In this document: one piece after another, positions 7,601-13,843 of the stretch
Position numbering within the stretch: position 1 is the first letter of the stretch
How the letters are laid out: each line of letters begins with the position of its first letter
Assembly: GCA_002451055.1 (NCBI GenBank)
Contig: DKBD01000213.1
Span: forward strand, 20,272-36,780
Direction of reading: 5' to 3'
Length of the DNA: 16,509 bases
Origin: Nitrospira sp. UBA6909
GTDB lineage: Bacteria > Nitrospirota > Nitrospiria > Nitrospirales > Nitrospiraceae
Position numbers and translations under genes: made by a program
The notes under the pieces: generated by a model
Databases searched by the model: none
Told to the model about the DNA's origin: nothing
Seen by the model: the letters and a program-made list of their open reading frames with translations, nothing else

Positions 7601-8443
7601 TTATACAAATTCTTCGCTGCGAATGCCACTGGGGTACGAGGAGGATGGAGCCTGTCGCAGATCGATGACGCGGAACAGTAAGACCGCCAGAACCGGCAAG
7701 TGCATCAGCAATCCGCTGAAGCCCATGAACCATTCGCCGATCCAGAAGGTCACGCCGAGATTGAAGGCCAGGACTCCGTAATACAGGCCTACGCCGAGGA
7801 GCAGGTTGGAGGTCGGCGAGACAGGGAATGAAGGCATCGGCAATCGGCGTTCCAGCGGAAAGTAGAGGGCGAGGGACAGCATCCCGACGACGGCCCAGCC
7901 GACATAGTTGGCGAACGGCACACCGAAGTGAACGCCTGGGTCCGGATAATAATAAATCTTGCCCAGGAACCAACGGTCGCCGCGCACTGCGACTGGGTCG
8001 ATCACCATGTCGATGAACGCAAACAGAAACGCGGTCAGCAAGAACACCGGCCAGCCGGTTCGTGCCTCACTCTCGACGCGCAGCCGCTTCAATCTGAAAA
8101 CACATAACGACGAGCCTCGCTCGGTGGGGAGCAAGAGGCAGAGTGCCACACAGTAGGCGGCATAGAGGAGAAAACTAAACGAGATTGAATCCATGAATGG
8201 GACGTTAGAAAAATACAGCTCTTGCCCCACGGTGGACCCGTTATAGAAATACCAGCCGAAAGGAATCCCGGTGCGTGTCGAGCTGTATTCGCAGACGAAG
8301 GCCGTGAACCAGCTGATGAGCCAGAACCGCCATGTCCGGCGCCAGCCGATCAATCGAACGGCAGCGAACAAGAAGGCGGCCAGGAAGACGAAGACGTAAG
8401 GACGCAACGCAATCGTTTTCAGGAGTAGAATGACAATGTCCAT
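7601..8443 (-). CDS. CruF-like carotenoid biosynthesis integral membrane protein (PF04240)
   Basis: 280 residues with about seven hydrophobic segments. It carries the blocks typical of the family of CruF (carotenoid 1',2'-hydratase of cyanobacteria) and related bacterial and archaeal enzymes: CEYSSTRTGIPFGWYFY (51-67), PFMDSISFSFLLY (82-94), and FIDMVIDPVAVRGDRWFLG (143-161) followed by YYYPDPGVHFGVPFANYVGW (164-183). The conserved acidic residues and histidine in these blocks are probably catalytic. It would hydrate an acyclic carotenoid end in the inner membrane; the exact substrate cannot be read from sequence. It follows ispA and hpnA on the same strand, so isoprenoid supply and use are grouped. 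No phytoene synthase or desaturase is in the window. Confidence 0.82.
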   Translation of the reverse strand: MDIVILLLKTIALRPYVFVFLAAFLFAAVRLIGWRRTWRFWLISWFTAFVCEYSSTRTGIPFGWYFYNGSTVGQELYFSNVPFMDSISFSFLLYAAYCVALCLLLPTERGSSLCVFRLKRLRVESEARTGWPVFLLTAFLFAFIDMVIDPVAVRGDRWFLGKIYYYPDPGVHFGVPFANYVGWAVVGMLSLALYFPLERRLPMPSFPVSPTSNLLLGVGLYYGVLAFNLGVTFWIGEWFMGFSGLLMHLPVLAVLLFRVIDLRQAPSSSYPSGIRSEEFV

Positions 8444-8538
8444 CGAGATCTCAGCACGAAAAATCAGGGGAGAAACGTAGCATCCTCGGTCTCGAAGTTC
8501 AAGATTTCGAAACCATGGTGCTTCTAAAAGGCGTCATG

Positions 8539-9522
8539 TCAGGCGTAGCCGTGGGCCCTGAACCAGCGCACGGCTTTCCCAAGTGCAACGTCAGGTGGGG
8601 TTTGTGGAATCCCCAGTTCACGGATCGCTTTCGAGCAGTCGTAGTGCATCTTATATTTAGCCATCTTCACCCCTTCGAGAGGGATACGGGGTGGTCGGCC
8701 GGTCAGGTTTGAGAGCCAGTGATTGGCATAGGCGAGGGGAAGAACCGCCAATCGGGGGAGCTTGAGCGAGGGAGCTTTGATTCCAGTCAACGTGCTCAGG
8801 ATCTCGAACACCTCGCGCAGCAGCAGATTCTTGCAGCCGAGGATGTAGCGTTCGCCGAGACGGCCTTTCTGCATCGCCAGCAAATGGCCTTCCGCCACGT
8901 CATCGACGTCCACAATATTCATGCCGGTTTCAATGTAGGCCGGCATACGCCCCTTCATAAATTCGACGATCATCTGGCCTGTCGGCGTGGGCTTCACGTC
9001 GCCTTCGCCGACCGGCGCGCTGGGGTTGACGATCACTACCGGCAACCCTTCTTTGGCTAGCCGGAGGACCTCCTGTTCGGCGAGGTATTTGGATCGTTTG
9101 TAATGCCCAGCCATTTGCGCGAGTGAGACGGCCGTCTCTTCGGTTCCCGGCCCTCCATCCGGCGGCAATCCGATAGCCCCGATCGTACTGCAATACACGA
9201 TGCGTTCCGTGCCGACTTCGCGCGCCGCTTCCATGAGATTCTTCGTGCCGGCGACGTTCACATCGTAAAAAATGGAAGGCTCTTTGGCCCACAGGGCGTA
9301 ATGTGCAGCTACGTGATAGAGGTGCCGGCAGCCCTGGAGCGCCTGTTTCAGTGATGCCGGATCACGCAGGTCTCCGGCGACCCGTTCGACCTGCAAGCCT
9401 TCCAGATTTTGAAGATCGGCGTCGGATCGAGTCAGGACGCGGACTTCATTGCCCGCGCGCAGAAGCGCACGGGCGACCGCGCCCCCCACAAACCCCGTGG
9501 CGCCTGTGACAAGAGACTTCAT
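8539..9522 (-). CDS. hpnA: Hopanoid-associated sugar epimerase HpnA (extended SDR family)
   Basis: 327 residues. The N-terminal Rossmann motif is GATGFVGG (7-14), and the active-site pair is Y141 and K145 in GHYKRSK with C111-S112-T113 before it. HpnA-type landmarks are present: YHVAAHYALWAKEPSIFYDV, NPSAPVGEGDVKPTPTG, PAYIETGMNIVDVDDVAEGHL and GERYILGCKNL. HpnA proteins are named for their place in hopanoid gene clusters; the role in head-group sugar processing is inferred in the literature rather than proven for this protein. The gene lies between ispA and the CruF-like gene, all on the minus strand. It begins 4 bp from an intergenic repeat and has no strong ribosome-binding site. Confidence 0.92.
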   Translation of the reverse strand: MKSLVTGATGFVGGAVARALLRAGNEVRVLTRSDADLQNLEGLQVERVAGDLRDPASLKQALQGCRHLYHVAAHYALWAKEPSIFYDVNVAGTKNLMEAAREVGTERIVYCSTIGAIGLPPDGGPGTEETAVSLAQMAGHYKRSKYLAEQEVLRLAKEGLPVVIVNPSAPVGEGDVKPTPTGQMIVEFMKGRMPAYIETGMNIVDVDDVAEGHLLAMQKGRLGERYILGCKNLLLREVFEILSTLTGIKAPSLKLPRLAVLPLAYANHWLSNLTGRPPRIPLEGVKMAKYKMHYDCSKAIRELGIPQTPPDVALGKAVRWFRAHGYA

Positions 9523-9526
9523 AGGA

Positions 9527-9617
9527 AGTGCTGAGTGCTCAGCGCTGAGAGCCGAGAGATTGTGGGGCAGAACAGCCTTGTCCGAAACTCAGCACTCATC
9601 TCTCAATACTCAGCACT
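9527..9617. repeat. Imperfect inverted repeat built of AGTGCTGAG/CTCAGCACT units
   Basis: The gap between ispA and hpnA is almost wholly repeat. The left part (9527-9560) contains AGTGCTGAGTGCTCAGCGCT and then GAGAGCCGAGAGAT. The right part (9588-9617) contains CTCAGCACTCATCTCTC and ends in CTCAGCACT, in inverse orientation. The arms can pair in two blocks (AGTGCTGAG with CTCAGCACT; GAGAGAT with ATCTCTC). The right arm runs into the ispA stop codon. It may act as an RNA hairpin inside an ispA-hpnA transcript. Confidence 0.7.
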
Positions 9618-10506
9618 AATTTTTCCTGGAGGTGATATACCGCGCAATTTCTCGGAGGGGATCGGCGGAAGGCCCGAATGAATCCAGCTGTCCGATGGCG
9701 CGCGCCACGCAATCGTCCGCCAGTTTTCTGGCGCCGTCGGTTCCGTAGAACGTCGGATAGGTTTTCTTGCCACGCTCCGCATCGGTGTTAGGATTCTTGC
9801 CCAGCTCCTCGCGCGTGCCGGTCACATTCAGCACGTCGTCGGCAATCTGAAAGGCCAGGCCGATGTCTTCGGCATAACCGGTCAGGCTATCCAGTTGCCG
9901 GTCGGTCGCCCCGGCAGCGATCGCCCCCATGCGAACGGCAGCCCGCATGAGCATGCCGGTTTTGTGTTTATGAATGTTTTGCAGTGTCGGCAGGTCGATA
10001 TCCCTGTTCTCCGCCTGAATATCGAAGACTTGGCCGCCCACCATGCCCAGGTTGCCGGACCCGTACGCCAGTTCCTGAATCAACTGCACTTGCCGGGCCG
10101 GATCGCAGCCTTTCATGAGGTCGGGACGGCTGACGAGATCGAACGCCATCGTCAGCAACGCATCGCCTGCCAGAATCGCCATGGCTTCGCCGTATACTTT
10201 ATGGTTGGTCGGTTTGCCCCGGCGGAAGTCGTCATTATCCATCGAGGGTAGGTCATCGTGGATCAGCGAGTAGGTATGGATGAATTCCAGCGAACAGGCG
10301 ACGGCCATGAGCCCCGGCGGATCATTGCCGATCGCCTCCGCCGCCGCGATCGTCAAAACTGGACGAATTCGCTTGCCGCCCGCCAGCAGGCTGTAGCGCA
10401 TGCTTTCATGGAGCGTGGTCGGCGGCGTGATGGAGGGTGGGGTCACCTGGTCGAGGAACCGATCAACGGCGATTCGCTTTTCTTCGAGATATTCTTTGAT
10501 GATCAT
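9616..10506 (-). CDS. ispA: Farnesyl diphosphate synthase (short-chain E-isoprenyl diphosphate synthase)
   Basis: 296 residues. It condenses DMAPP/GPP with IPP in the cytoplasm to make farnesyl diphosphate for hopanoids, carotenoids and quinones. Visible: GGKRIRP (43-49), the first aspartate-rich motif DDLPSMD (D84, D85, D90) followed by NDDFRRG, the HKTG loop (K182, T183), and the second motif DDVLN (223-227), whose last Asp is Asn. YSLIHDDLPSMD matches E. coli IspA-type enzymes, supporting farnesyl over longer products. The frame is open upstream to 10632, but that extension is low-complexity Pro-rich sequence covering the promoter and part of an inverted repeat; the family N-terminus begins at MIIKEYLEE, so 10506 is chosen. 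Confidence 0.95.
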   Translation of the reverse strand: MIIKEYLEEKRIAVDRFLDQVTPPSITPPTTLHESMRYSLLAGGKRIRPVLTIAAAEAIGNDPPGLMAVACSLEFIHTYSLIHDDLPSMDNDDFRRGKPTNHKVYGEAMAILAGDALLTMAFDLVSRPDLMKGCDPARQVQLIQELAYGSGNLGMVGGQVFDIQAENRDIDLPTLQNIHKHKTGMLMRAAVRMGAIAAGATDRQLDSLTGYAEDIGLAFQIADDVLNVTGTREELGKNPNTDAERGKKTYPTFYGTDGARKLADDCVARAIGQLDSFGPSADPLREIARYITSRKN

Positions 10507-10548
10507 GAACGTGCGGCTGTTCTGGGTGAAATGTGTATGCCAGCGCGG

Positions 10549-10577
10549 AGAGTAGCAAACGGGGGAAGGGGAGTCAA
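10549..10577 (-). promoter_or_regulatory. Promoter for ispA
   Basis: On the minus strand TTGACT (10577-10572) and TACTCT (10554-10549) are 17 bp apart, with a predicted start near 10542 and a leader of about 36 nt before the ATG at 10506. This supports the downstream start codon. The -35 lies inside a G-run-rich segment on the opposite strand. Confidence 0.55.
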
Positions 10578-10599
10578 ACGGGGGAGGCGGGAGCGGGGG
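10556..10599 (+). repeat. G-run cluster with duplicated CAAACGGGGGA
   Basis: CAAACGGGGGA occurs at 10556-10566 and again at 10575-10585. Five runs of three or more G (10561-10565, 10568-10571, 10580-10584, 10589-10591, 10595-10599) lie within 39 bases with loops of 2-8, fitting a G-quadruplex pattern on the plus strand directly over the ispA promoter. Confidence 0.6.
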
Positions 10600-10711
10600 C
10601 TTGGTGGTCTCCTGTGCTCGCGCACCCCGCACGCGGGACTGATTGGAATCTAAATCAAGGTTGGTGCTGGGTGCATGCGCGCAATGAGGAGACCACCAAG
10701 CCCCCGCTCCC
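10589..10711. repeat. 123-bp element with perfect 24-bp inverted terminal arms
   Basis: The left arm (10589-10612, beginning GGGAGCGGGGGCTTGG) is the exact reverse complement of the right arm (10688-10711, ending CCAAGCCCCCGCTCCC). The 75-bp interior shows weaker, partial symmetry around the GCGCGCA/CTCGCGCA blocks. It contains no gene and no target-site duplication that I can see. It lies between the divergent ispA and antitoxin-remnant genes. It could be a miniature mobile element, a palindromic repeat-family copy or a structured RNA. Confidence 0.75.
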
Positions 10712-10778
10712 TGAAAGGGAAGTCGAGGTAGCTCGATGGTTTGCTTCTCTCTCTGACAATCACTTATGAAGAGAGGAT

Positions 10779-11027
10779 GTGGGTGCAGGCGTGCAAGAGC
10801 ATGAAGAGGAAGTGGTTGTGACCAAAAACGGCCGTCTGGGCTCTATTCTGATCAATGTCGAAGCGTACATGCGCCTCAAAGAGACCGTGGACGTTCTCAG
10901 TGATCCGGCGCTCATGAGTCAGATTGCAGAGAGTCAGTGGTTCCACAGGAGGAAACGTAAAGGGCTCTCGTTCGAGGACGTATTCGGCGAACCCTTGACG
11001 CGCACCAAGAAGCGGCGTACGGCGTGA
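10779..11027 (+). CDS. Phd/YefM-type antitoxin fragment, N-terminally truncated, no toxin partner
   Basis: 82 codons from a GTG. The sequence VQEHEEEVVVTKNGRLGSIL, then AYMRLKETVDVLSDP and GLSFEDVFGEP, matches the middle and C-terminal part of Phd/YefM antitoxins. Complete members begin with about 25 further residues that form the first strand and helix of the DNA-binding fold (ISATEAR-like); these are absent and a TGA lies in frame at 10767, so the conserved part begins only four codons after the GTG. No RelE, Doc or PIN toxin follows; the next gene encodes a zinc-finger protein. Most likely an orphan, non-autoregulating remnant, possibly cut by the event that placed the inverted repeat nearby. 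Whether it is translated is uncertain. Confidence 0.65.
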   Translation: MGAGVQEHEEEVVVTKNGRLGSILINVEAYMRLKETVDVLSDPALMSQIAESQWFHRRKRKGLSFEDVFGEPLTRTKKRRTA

Positions 11028-11070
11028 CCCGTTTCCGCCCTGCACGGGCTTTCTCCCCTGTTTCCTTCGC

Positions 11071-11100
11071 TTGTTTTTCCGTCCAGCGCCCCGCTATACT
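11071..11100 (+). promoter_or_regulatory. Promoter for the zinc-finger/membrane-protein pair
   Basis: TTGTTT (11071-11076) and TATACT (11095-11100) are separated by 18 bp. The predicted start is about 11107, immediately before the ATG at 11109, so the message would be leaderless unless translation starts at the ATG at 11145. Confidence 0.55.
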
Positions 11101-11108
11101 GCCTACCC

Positions 11109-11402
11109 ATGAGTATCAGAAAAGCTGGCGGGGAATGGGAGCCCATGCTGCTCTCAGTTGAACCGCGGTACTGCAAAGTCTGCAAGCAAGGACTCTATCG
11201 GGATACCACGCTGTTCCGTGGCGGGTGGTCCCGCTGTTCGGTGTGCGATGAGTTTGTCCATTACAGTTGTCTTGCCAGCGGCAAAGTCTCCTTCTTGAAA
11301 GCACGACCGCGAGTGTGCAAAGTCTGCCGAGCGGGGCAAGAGGGAGCCTCTTCTCCGCCCTCGGCTGAAAGCGCCGACATTCCGACGGCCGTCGGGTCAT
11401 GA
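11109..11402 (+). CDS. Small C4HC3 (PHD/RING-like) zinc-finger protein
   Basis: 97 residues, no known family recognised. Eight ligand-type residues are spaced C22-x2-C25-x17-C43-x2-C46-x4-H51-x2-C54-x15-C70-x2-C73, which falls within the PHD-finger pattern C4HC3, with WSRCSVCDEFVHYSCLA forming the central C3-C6 block. It should bind two Zn ions in a cross-brace or treble-clef fold. PHD fingers are mainly eukaryotic, so this is unusual; a C1-like or other treble-clef fold is an alternative. The tail (74-97) is Ser/Pro/Ala-rich and disordered. No membrane segment or signal peptide. Alternative start M13 (11145) has GGGAG upstream, but only 3 bases away. Its stop overlaps the next gene's start by ATGA, so the two are translationally coupled. 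Confidence 0.75.
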   Translation: MSIRKAGGEWEPMLLSVEPRYCKVCKQGLYRDTTLFRGGWSRCSVCDEFVHYSCLASGKVSFLKARPRVCKVCRAGQEGASSPPSAESADIPTAVGS

Positions 11403-11734
11403 ACCCCGGCCCTCAATCCGGTCCCCTACAGATGCGTTCAAGCAGACCAGCGATGTTCGCTGAAACTGTCCGATGGGTATTGGCTCCGTTGGTTTTGTCG
11501 GTCAGCGGATTCTTTACGGCGAATTTCGTTGTGAGCGGGCACTATTCATGGCCGCAAACGAGCCGGGTGCTGGTCCTCACATTCACGGCGCTGATTCTTT
11601 CGTACGAATTCGTCTACAAGGAACAGCTCTCGATGAATGTTCCATCGGATCGTGCGAAGACAGTGGTCTTGTATTCGTGCCTCATTCCGTATGCGATCGG
11701 GTGGGTCTTTATGCTGGGGTTGTGGAAGTTGTGA
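11399..11734 (+). CDS. Three-helix integral membrane protein of unknown function
   Basis: 111 residues with hydrophobic segments at about 25-45 (WVLAPLVLSVSGFFTANFVV), 56-73 (VLVLTFTALILSYEFVY) and 88-109 (VVLYSCLIPYAIGWVFMLGL), and a short charged loop (KEQLSMNVPSDRAK) between helices 2 and 3. I recognise no family. The ATG overlaps the TGA of the zinc-finger gene by 4 bp, so the two proteins are made from one message and may work together, for example a cytoplasmic zinc finger recruited to the inner membrane (inference). M12 or M19 are possible later starts. Confidence 0.7.
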   Translation: MNPGPQSGPLQMRSSRPAMFAETVRWVLAPLVLSVSGFFTANFVVSGHYSWPQTSRVLVLTFTALILSYEFVYKEQLSMNVPSDRAKTVVLYSCLIPYAIGWVFMLGLWKL

Positions 11735-11771
11735 CGGGATGCCGCCTCCAGGCTTCTCGGAGGGGAAGCTC

Positions 11772-11789
11772 GAGGTTGAGGCTGAGTTG
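11772..11789 (+). repeat. Hexamer tract (GAGGTT-like), first copy
   Basis: GAGGTTGAGGCTGAGTTG in the 178-bp gap after the membrane-protein gene: three degenerate hexamers of the GAGGTT/AAGGTT type that recurs at 13758 and 14915. Confidence 0.45.
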
Positions 11790-11912
11790 AATCCAAGGCT
11801 CATCTCAATCGTCGCCTCGATCTTATCCTGTCCTCTCCCATGCAGGGTGACTTGCGAACGGCCGTTTTGAATAGCGAATCCCTCGATTGGGCGGTTCAGA
11901 GGGGGAGAAATC

Positions 11913-12284
11913 ATGGCGCAGATCGTCCGCAGCGGAGCGTTTCTTCAGCAGTGTTGGTCGGTCCATCCCCTCTGTGTGGCGGTCAAGCGAATGAGTGTGG
12001 ATCGCATGGTGGTGTTGGCGTGCAGTTCCTGCAAGTCATCCCATTATCTGAGCGTCAGCACGGTGGTTCCTCACACTTCAGCGACTCATGGAGAGACGGT
12101 GGGGGGGCACGCTGATGCAGGAGTCTCCGGGGATCTGTTGCTGGATGCCTGCATTACGGCCCATCGTGCGTCGATCACGCTCCGTGAGATGGATGTGTTC
12201 CAGGAGTTTGTGGTGCTTCGCTGTGCGGATTGCCGTCGTCAGTATGGTCTGCACGTATTGGCGTTCGAGACGCATCAGAAATAG
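11913..12284 (+). CDS. Duplicated-CxxC protein of unknown function (putative zinc ribbon)
   Basis: 123 residues, cytoplasmic, no family recognised. The two halves look like copies: H18 to C37-S-S-C40 and H84 to C104-A-D-C107 have nearly the same spacing (19 and 20), each with a hydrophobic strand before the knuckle (MVVLACSSC; FVVLRCADC) and an aromatic/valine strand after (YLSV; YGLHV). The two CxxC pairs could together hold one Zn. The linker (52-75) is Gly/His/Thr-rich. The start is backed by GGGGGAGA about 4 bases upstream of the ATG. It follows the zinc-finger pair on the same strand after a 178-bp gap, so it may be transcribed separately. Confidence 0.75.
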   Translation: MAQIVRSGAFLQQCWSVHPLCVAVKRMSVDRMVVLACSSCKSSHYLSVSTVVPHTSATHGETVGGHADAGVSGDLLLDACITAHRASITLREMDVFQEFVVLRCADCRRQYGLHVLAFETHQK

Positions 12285-12347
12285 CCTCCGTCTGCCGGCG
12301 CATCGCCGACGGCAAGGCCACGAGGGTCGGCTGCTTTCTCTGTGAAA

Positions 12348-12968
12348 ATGACATCCCCCACTGCGTTTACCGACGAGGAGACTGCGCTTGTCGCCGATGC
12401 GCACTTTTTCCGCAAGAAGGCCGCCATTACAGCGAAGGTGCGGGGGCAGCTGGAGGCCACGCATCAGGCGTTGAAGGCGGAGCTTGTCGGAGTTCCGCTG
12501 GTGATTCCTCCCGGTTTCGACCCCCATGCCTATCAGCTGGTGAAGGGCGAGCATCTTGAAGATTTCCCGTATCAATACCTGGATTTCCCCAAACACTTCG
12601 ACAGAGCGAACACGTTCACTGTGCGCACGCTCTTTTGGTGGGGACATCATGTCGTGTGCGCGTTGTTGCTTAGAGGTGATGAGATCAGGCGATTCAAGAG
12701 GCACTTCGTCGACCGGTTTCACCGGCTGGCTGGGAACGGTCTTGAGTTGTCGTTGGCCCCCACCCTGTGGGAGTGGAACCGCGGCGAGGGCTACACACTC
12801 CCTATTACCCATGATCGGAAAGCCCGGCTTGCCGCCGTACTGGCTGAACGGTCGTTCCTGAAAATCATTCGTTGCGTGCCGTTGACCGACCCTCGAATTC
12901 AAGCCGGGCAATTGCCCCAACTGGGCTGCGAGACTCTTCGGGCGATACTTCCCCTCCTCACACCATAA
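12348..12968 (+). CDS. Conserved-looking soluble protein of unknown function (206 residues)
   Basis: I recognise no family. No signal peptide or membrane helices. The first 50 residues are helix-forming and charged (DEETALVADAHFFRKKAAIT, EATHQALKAELVG). The middle is rich in aromatic residues and histidine (PHAYQLVKGEHLEDFPYQYL, LFWWGHHVVCALLLRG) and includes APTLWEWNRGEGYTLP, so a compact folded, possibly ligand- or metal-binding domain is likely. A GTG at 12342, two codons upstream, is an alternative start; neither has a good ribosome-binding site. It follows the duplicated-CxxC gene by 63 bp and could share its transcript. The 309-residue minus-strand frame over this region is an antisense shadow without family features. 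Confidence 0.7.
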   Translation: MTSPTAFTDEETALVADAHFFRKKAAITAKVRGQLEATHQALKAELVGVPLVIPPGFDPHAYQLVKGEHLEDFPYQYLDFPKHFDRANTFTVRTLFWWGHHVVCALLLRGDEIRRFKRHFVDRFHRLAGNGLELSLAPTLWEWNRGEGYTLPITHDRKARLAAVLAERSFLKIIRCVPLTDPRIQAGQLPQLGCETLRAILPLLTP

Positions 12969-13029
12969 GACTCCATCACCTGCCTGCACAGGAACCGAAG
13001 GCTGCACGCCGTAGGGCTACACAGACCGA

Positions 13030-13058
13030 TTGTCTCCGCCCCACAAGTTGGGTAGACT
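13030..13058 (+). promoter_or_regulatory. Possible promoter for the lipoprotein gene
   Basis: TTGTCT (13030-13035) and TAGACT (13053-13058) with a 17-bp spacer, predicted start near 13065 and a leader of about 37 nt to the GTG at 13102. Both hexamers deviate from consensus. Confidence 0.4.
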
Positions 13059-13101
13059 GCACAACCGTCCAATCGCAGTTCTTATGTACAAGGAGGAGCC
13101 T

Positions 13102-13749
13102 GTGAAACGATCGTTTGTGCATACAGCAGTGGTGTACGGAGCGGTACTGCTCTTGACGTCCGTAGCCGGTTGCGCGGGAAAGGGTGAACTCCGGCATCTC
13201 AATTTGCAGACGAAGCCATCGGCGGCGCCCTCAGCCGGCACGGAGCCGGTGAAGATCGTGATCGAGCCGTTTGAGGATCTGCGCATGAATAAGACCCACG
13301 TTGGAGTCCGCAGTCATCTCGGAGGCGGCGTTACCTTGTACGACCTTAAAGGCGGGCGACCGGTCGACGTGATTGTTCAGTCGTTGATTAGCCGGCTGCA
13401 GTCACGGGGGTGGGGAAACCGAGCGTGGAACGTCAGCCTCGGACAGGCCGGGTCGGATGCCGAGGCCGACATTATCATCACGGGGCAGGTCGAAGAATTT
13501 TCTGCCAATGCGAAAAGCCGGTGGTTTTCTACCCGGATTGAAACGAAGAACCGATTCACGATCGAAGCCAAGAATGTGGTCGACGAGAGCACGACCACGC
13601 GCCGTGTCGAAGGCACGCGGAGCAAGACGGTGTTCTGGTTCAACGAAGAGGATGTTCGGGAGTTGCTGGTGGATACCTTGAACGACGGGATCGATCGGTT
13701 TATCGCCGATACCACAATCTCAGAGAAATCCTTGCGGCCCGTCCGGTAA
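13102..13749 (+). CDS. YajG-like outer-membrane lipoprotein (uncharacterised)
   Basis: 215 residues from a GTG with AGGAGG ending 5 bases upstream. The 24 upstream codons open in frame cover the promoter region and are not counted. The signal peptide (VKRSFVHTAVVYGAVLLLTS) ends in the lipobox SVAGC, so C24 should be lipidated. The next residue (Ala) is not Asp, which favours export to the outer membrane. The mature domain opens with a strand (VKIVIEPFEDLRMNK) and ends in a helix (EDVRELLVDTLNDGIDRFIAD), resembling the YajG/Lipoprotein_16 family, whose role is unknown in most bacteria. A GVTLYDLKGGRPVDVIVQSL block lies in the middle. Periplasmic, probably monocistronic. Confidence 0.82.
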   Translation: MKRSFVHTAVVYGAVLLLTSVAGCAGKGELRHLNLQTKPSAAPSAGTEPVKIVIEPFEDLRMNKTHVGVRSHLGGGVTLYDLKGGRPVDVIVQSLISRLQSRGWGNRAWNVSLGQAGSDAEADIIITGQVEEFSANAKSRWFSTRIETKNRFTIEAKNVVDESTTTRRVEGTRSKTVFWFNEEDVRELLVDTLNDGIDRFIADTTISEKSLRPVR

Positions 13750-13757
13750 TCAAATAG

Positions 13758-13780
13758 AAGGTCAAGGTTGAGGTTGCAAG
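13758..13780 (+). repeat. Hexamer tract (AAGGTT-like), second copy
   Basis: Read as AAGGTC-AAGGTT-GAGGTT-GCAAG, starting 9 bp after the lipoprotein stop codon. Same unit and orientation as the tracts near 11772 and 14915. Confidence 0.55.
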
Positions 13781-13843
13781 AATGGCAGTCGTCTCGTTCT
13801 TTGTTGAACCTCGTGTCCTGTATCTAATAAAGGAACAGATATT

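Noticed and set aside
8495..8520. Weak TCGAA/TTCGA inverted repeat between hpnA and the CruF-like gene as a terminator
   Set aside because: Five-base stem, AT-rich, with no T-run immediately after it on the minus strand.
10507..10632. Forty-two-residue N-terminal extension of IspA
   Set aside because: It is Pro-rich low-complexity sequence covering a predicted promoter, G-runs and part of the inverted repeat; family proteins begin at the internal Met.
12290..12315. CGGCG/CGCCG hairpin upstream of the 206-residue protein
   Set aside because: A short GC hairpin without a T-run or anti-terminator partner; expected by chance in GC-rich DNA.
12078..13007. 309-codon minus-strand frame
   Set aside because: Antisense to two plausible plus-strand genes; rich in Arg/Gln/His with no family-like blocks.
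13030..13101. Upstream extension of the lipoprotein
   Set aside because: It would bury the signal peptide and lipobox 24 residues inside; the GTG at 13102 has an AGGAGG at good spacing.
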